Source: JADJOY01 sp046331705 [NCBI: bacterium]
GTDB lineage: Bacteria > JADJOY01
Length of the DNA stretch: 64,000 nucleotides
NCBI GenBank assembly: GCA_046331705.1
Contig: JAXLQJ010000005.1
Coordinates: forward strand, 124,001 to 188,000
Direction: 5' to 3'
The notes beneath the pieces were generated by a model. The model saw only the letters and a list, made by a program, of their open reading frames with translations, had not been told where the DNA came from and ran no database searches. Of the stretch, positions 63,177-64,000 are shown piece after piece. The position numbers and the translations under genes were made by a program. Numbering within the stretch: the first letter of the stretch is position 1; every line of letters starts with the position of its first letter.

Positions 63177-63891
63177 CCCAGCTCGCAACTCGCGCCGCCC
63201 GCCAGGCGCGCGCGGACGCGGCGAGCGAACGGCGGTAGACCAGCCACGCGAGCAGCGCGCCCGCCGGCACGTCCACCACGAAATGCCGCTTCACCAGCAC
63301 GGTGGAGACGGCGATCGCCGCCGTCGAGAGCCAGATCGGCGCGCGCCAGCGCGGGCAGGTGTCGTGGATGGAGAGCGCCGACCAGGTCGCGAGCGCCACG
63401 TGCAGGCTCGGAAAGGCGTTGAAGCCGTAGTCGGCGAAGAGCGCGTTCTTGCGGAGGATCCACTCGCCCGCGGCGTCCCCGAGCGGCGGATACGCCATCC
63501 GCGCCGGCAGCAGCACGAAGGTCGCGAAGCTCACGGCCAGCACCCCGGCGACCGCGCGTGTCGCCGTGACGAAGAGCCGCGCGTCGCGCGCCACGAGCGG
63601 TGGCAGCAGGATTTGGAGGTAGCAGAGCGCGTAGGCGTACGCCGCCGCCGGCACGTACGGCAACGCCGCATCGAGCGGCGTCGCGAGGTCGATTCCCGCA
63701 ACGCCGCCGCGCACCAGCAGTCTCGGGATGCCGAAGTAGCCGAGCCCGAAGAAGGTGGCGAGACCGATGCCCGCCGCGAGCGTGCGCGCACGACTGGGGC
63801 GGTCGCGCCGATCCGCGCCGCTCAGCCGCGGAGCTCCTCGAGCTTCGCCAGCACCTCGTCGACGTGGCCCGCGACCTTCACCTTGGGCCAC
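63169..63891 (-). CDS. PAP2 family phosphatase
   Basis: A membrane phosphatase of the phosphatidic acid phosphatase type 2 family. The N-terminal arginine-rich leader and about six helices surround FPSLHVA (motif 2) and KRHFVVDVPAG (motif 3); motif 1 is weak. The usual annotated start is GTG at 63891, which overlaps the upstream peroxiredoxin by 70 bases. A CTG at 63825 with GAGGAG eight bases upstream overlaps that stop as CTGA, would give 219 residues and is a likely real start. Dephosphorylates lipid phosphates. Confidence 0.78.
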   Translation of the reverse strand: MAQGEGRGPRRRGAGEARGAPRLSGADRRDRPSRARTLAAGIGLATFFGLGYFGIPRLLVRGGVAGIDLATPLDAALPYVPAAAYAYALCYLQILLPPLVARDARLFVTATRAVAGVLAVSFATFVLLPARMAYPPLGDAAGEWILRKNALFADYGFNAFPSLHVALATWSALSIHDTCPRWRAPIWLSTAAIAVSTVLVKRHFVVDVPAGALLAWLVYRRSLAASARAWRAARVASWDE

Positions 63892-64000
63892 GACGCGCGC
63901 ACGACACCCTTCGGATCGAGCAGCACGGTGCTGCGGATGATTCCCATCATGCTGCGCCCGTACATCTTCTTCTCGCCCCAGGCGCCGTAGGCCTCGATCA
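63822..64000 (-). CDS. bcp: Thioredoxin-dependent peroxiredoxin (BCP), 5'-truncated
   Basis: The window end cuts this gene; 58 C-terminal codons are visible. They encode the typical BCP ending (EAYGAWGEKKMYGRSMMG, IIRSTVLLDPKGVV, VKVAGHVDEVL). The stop is at 63822-63824. This is the second BCP-like gene in the window. Confidence 0.85.
   Translation of the reverse strand, partial: IEAYGAWGEKKMYGRSMMGIIRSTVLLDPKGVVRASWPKVKVAGHVDEVLAKLEELRG

Overview
The window is a GC-rich, gene-dense stretch of a Gram-negative, aerobic bacterium. Outer-membrane lipid transport genes (Mla-type ABC system), many lipoprotein signals, an aa3-type cytochrome oxidase joined to Alternative Complex III subunits, GMC/acetoacetate-decarboxylase-like genes, CSLREA-type beta-helix remains and MJ0042/DnaJ/TPR proteins together suggest a deltaproteobacteria-like lineage (Myxococcota, Binatota or a relative). 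That placement is inference; there is no rRNA or other phylogenetic marker here. I saw no tRNA, rRNA, CRISPR array, insertion sequence or prophage.

Region 1 (1-9914, + strand) looks like a respiratory or redox module. A cytochrome bd-like membrane subunit (cut by the window start) is followed by three c-type cytochromes, the last fused to an ethylbenzene-dehydrogenase-type heme-b domain. These four are followed directly by a two-domain universal stress protein carrying three PCP-reductase-like C-terminal repeats, a GNAT acetyltransferase, an Mrp/ApbC P-loop ATPase, a zinc-ribbon protein with a PCP-reductase-like domain, and a NirJ/AhbD-like radical SAM protein that ends in the same domain. 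This is the best candidate for an undescribed system: an electron-transfer complex with its own assembly or cofactor module.

Region 2 (9969-18151, - strand) is one long operon: actC, actD, actF, a cupredoxin-like periplasmic protein, then coxA, coxC, a subunit IV gene, two small membrane proteins and coxB. The heme and iron-sulfur subunits of Alternative Complex III (ActA, ActB, ActE) are absent at this locus. A sigma70-like promoter with an upstream CRP/FNR-type palindrome lies before actC.

Region 3 (18459-25252) carries an Mla/Mce lipid transport operon (permease with N-terminal STAS domain, ATPase, MCE protein, PqiC-type lipoprotein), then an FHA-EAL phosphodiesterase and hflX. Region 4 (25599-34312) is signalling and housekeeping: a TPR hybrid histidine kinase, a possible small structured RNA with a good terminator, a GH10 lipoprotein xylanase, a GAF-GGDEF cyclase and a J-domain/TPR protein.

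Region 5 (34519-43176) is a surface-glycan type cluster with two unusual fusions (CofD/YvcK-like plus GT2; HAD phosphatase plus nucleotidyltransferase), a B12-radical SAM enzyme, a GT2 enzyme, a methyltransferase and a polytopic glycosyltransferase. Region 6 (43354-48813) holds a GMC oxidoreductase/acetoacetate-decarboxylase-like pair behind a promoter with a KstR-like operator, then two genes with frameshifts. Region 7 (48794-64000) is mixed: acyl-CoA dehydrogenase, HAD phosphatase, two BCP peroxiredoxins, an amidohydrolase, an Fpg/Nei glycosylase, an M43 protease, an HI0933-type flavoprotein, a PilZ protein, bioB, a PlsC acyltransferase and a PAP2 protein.
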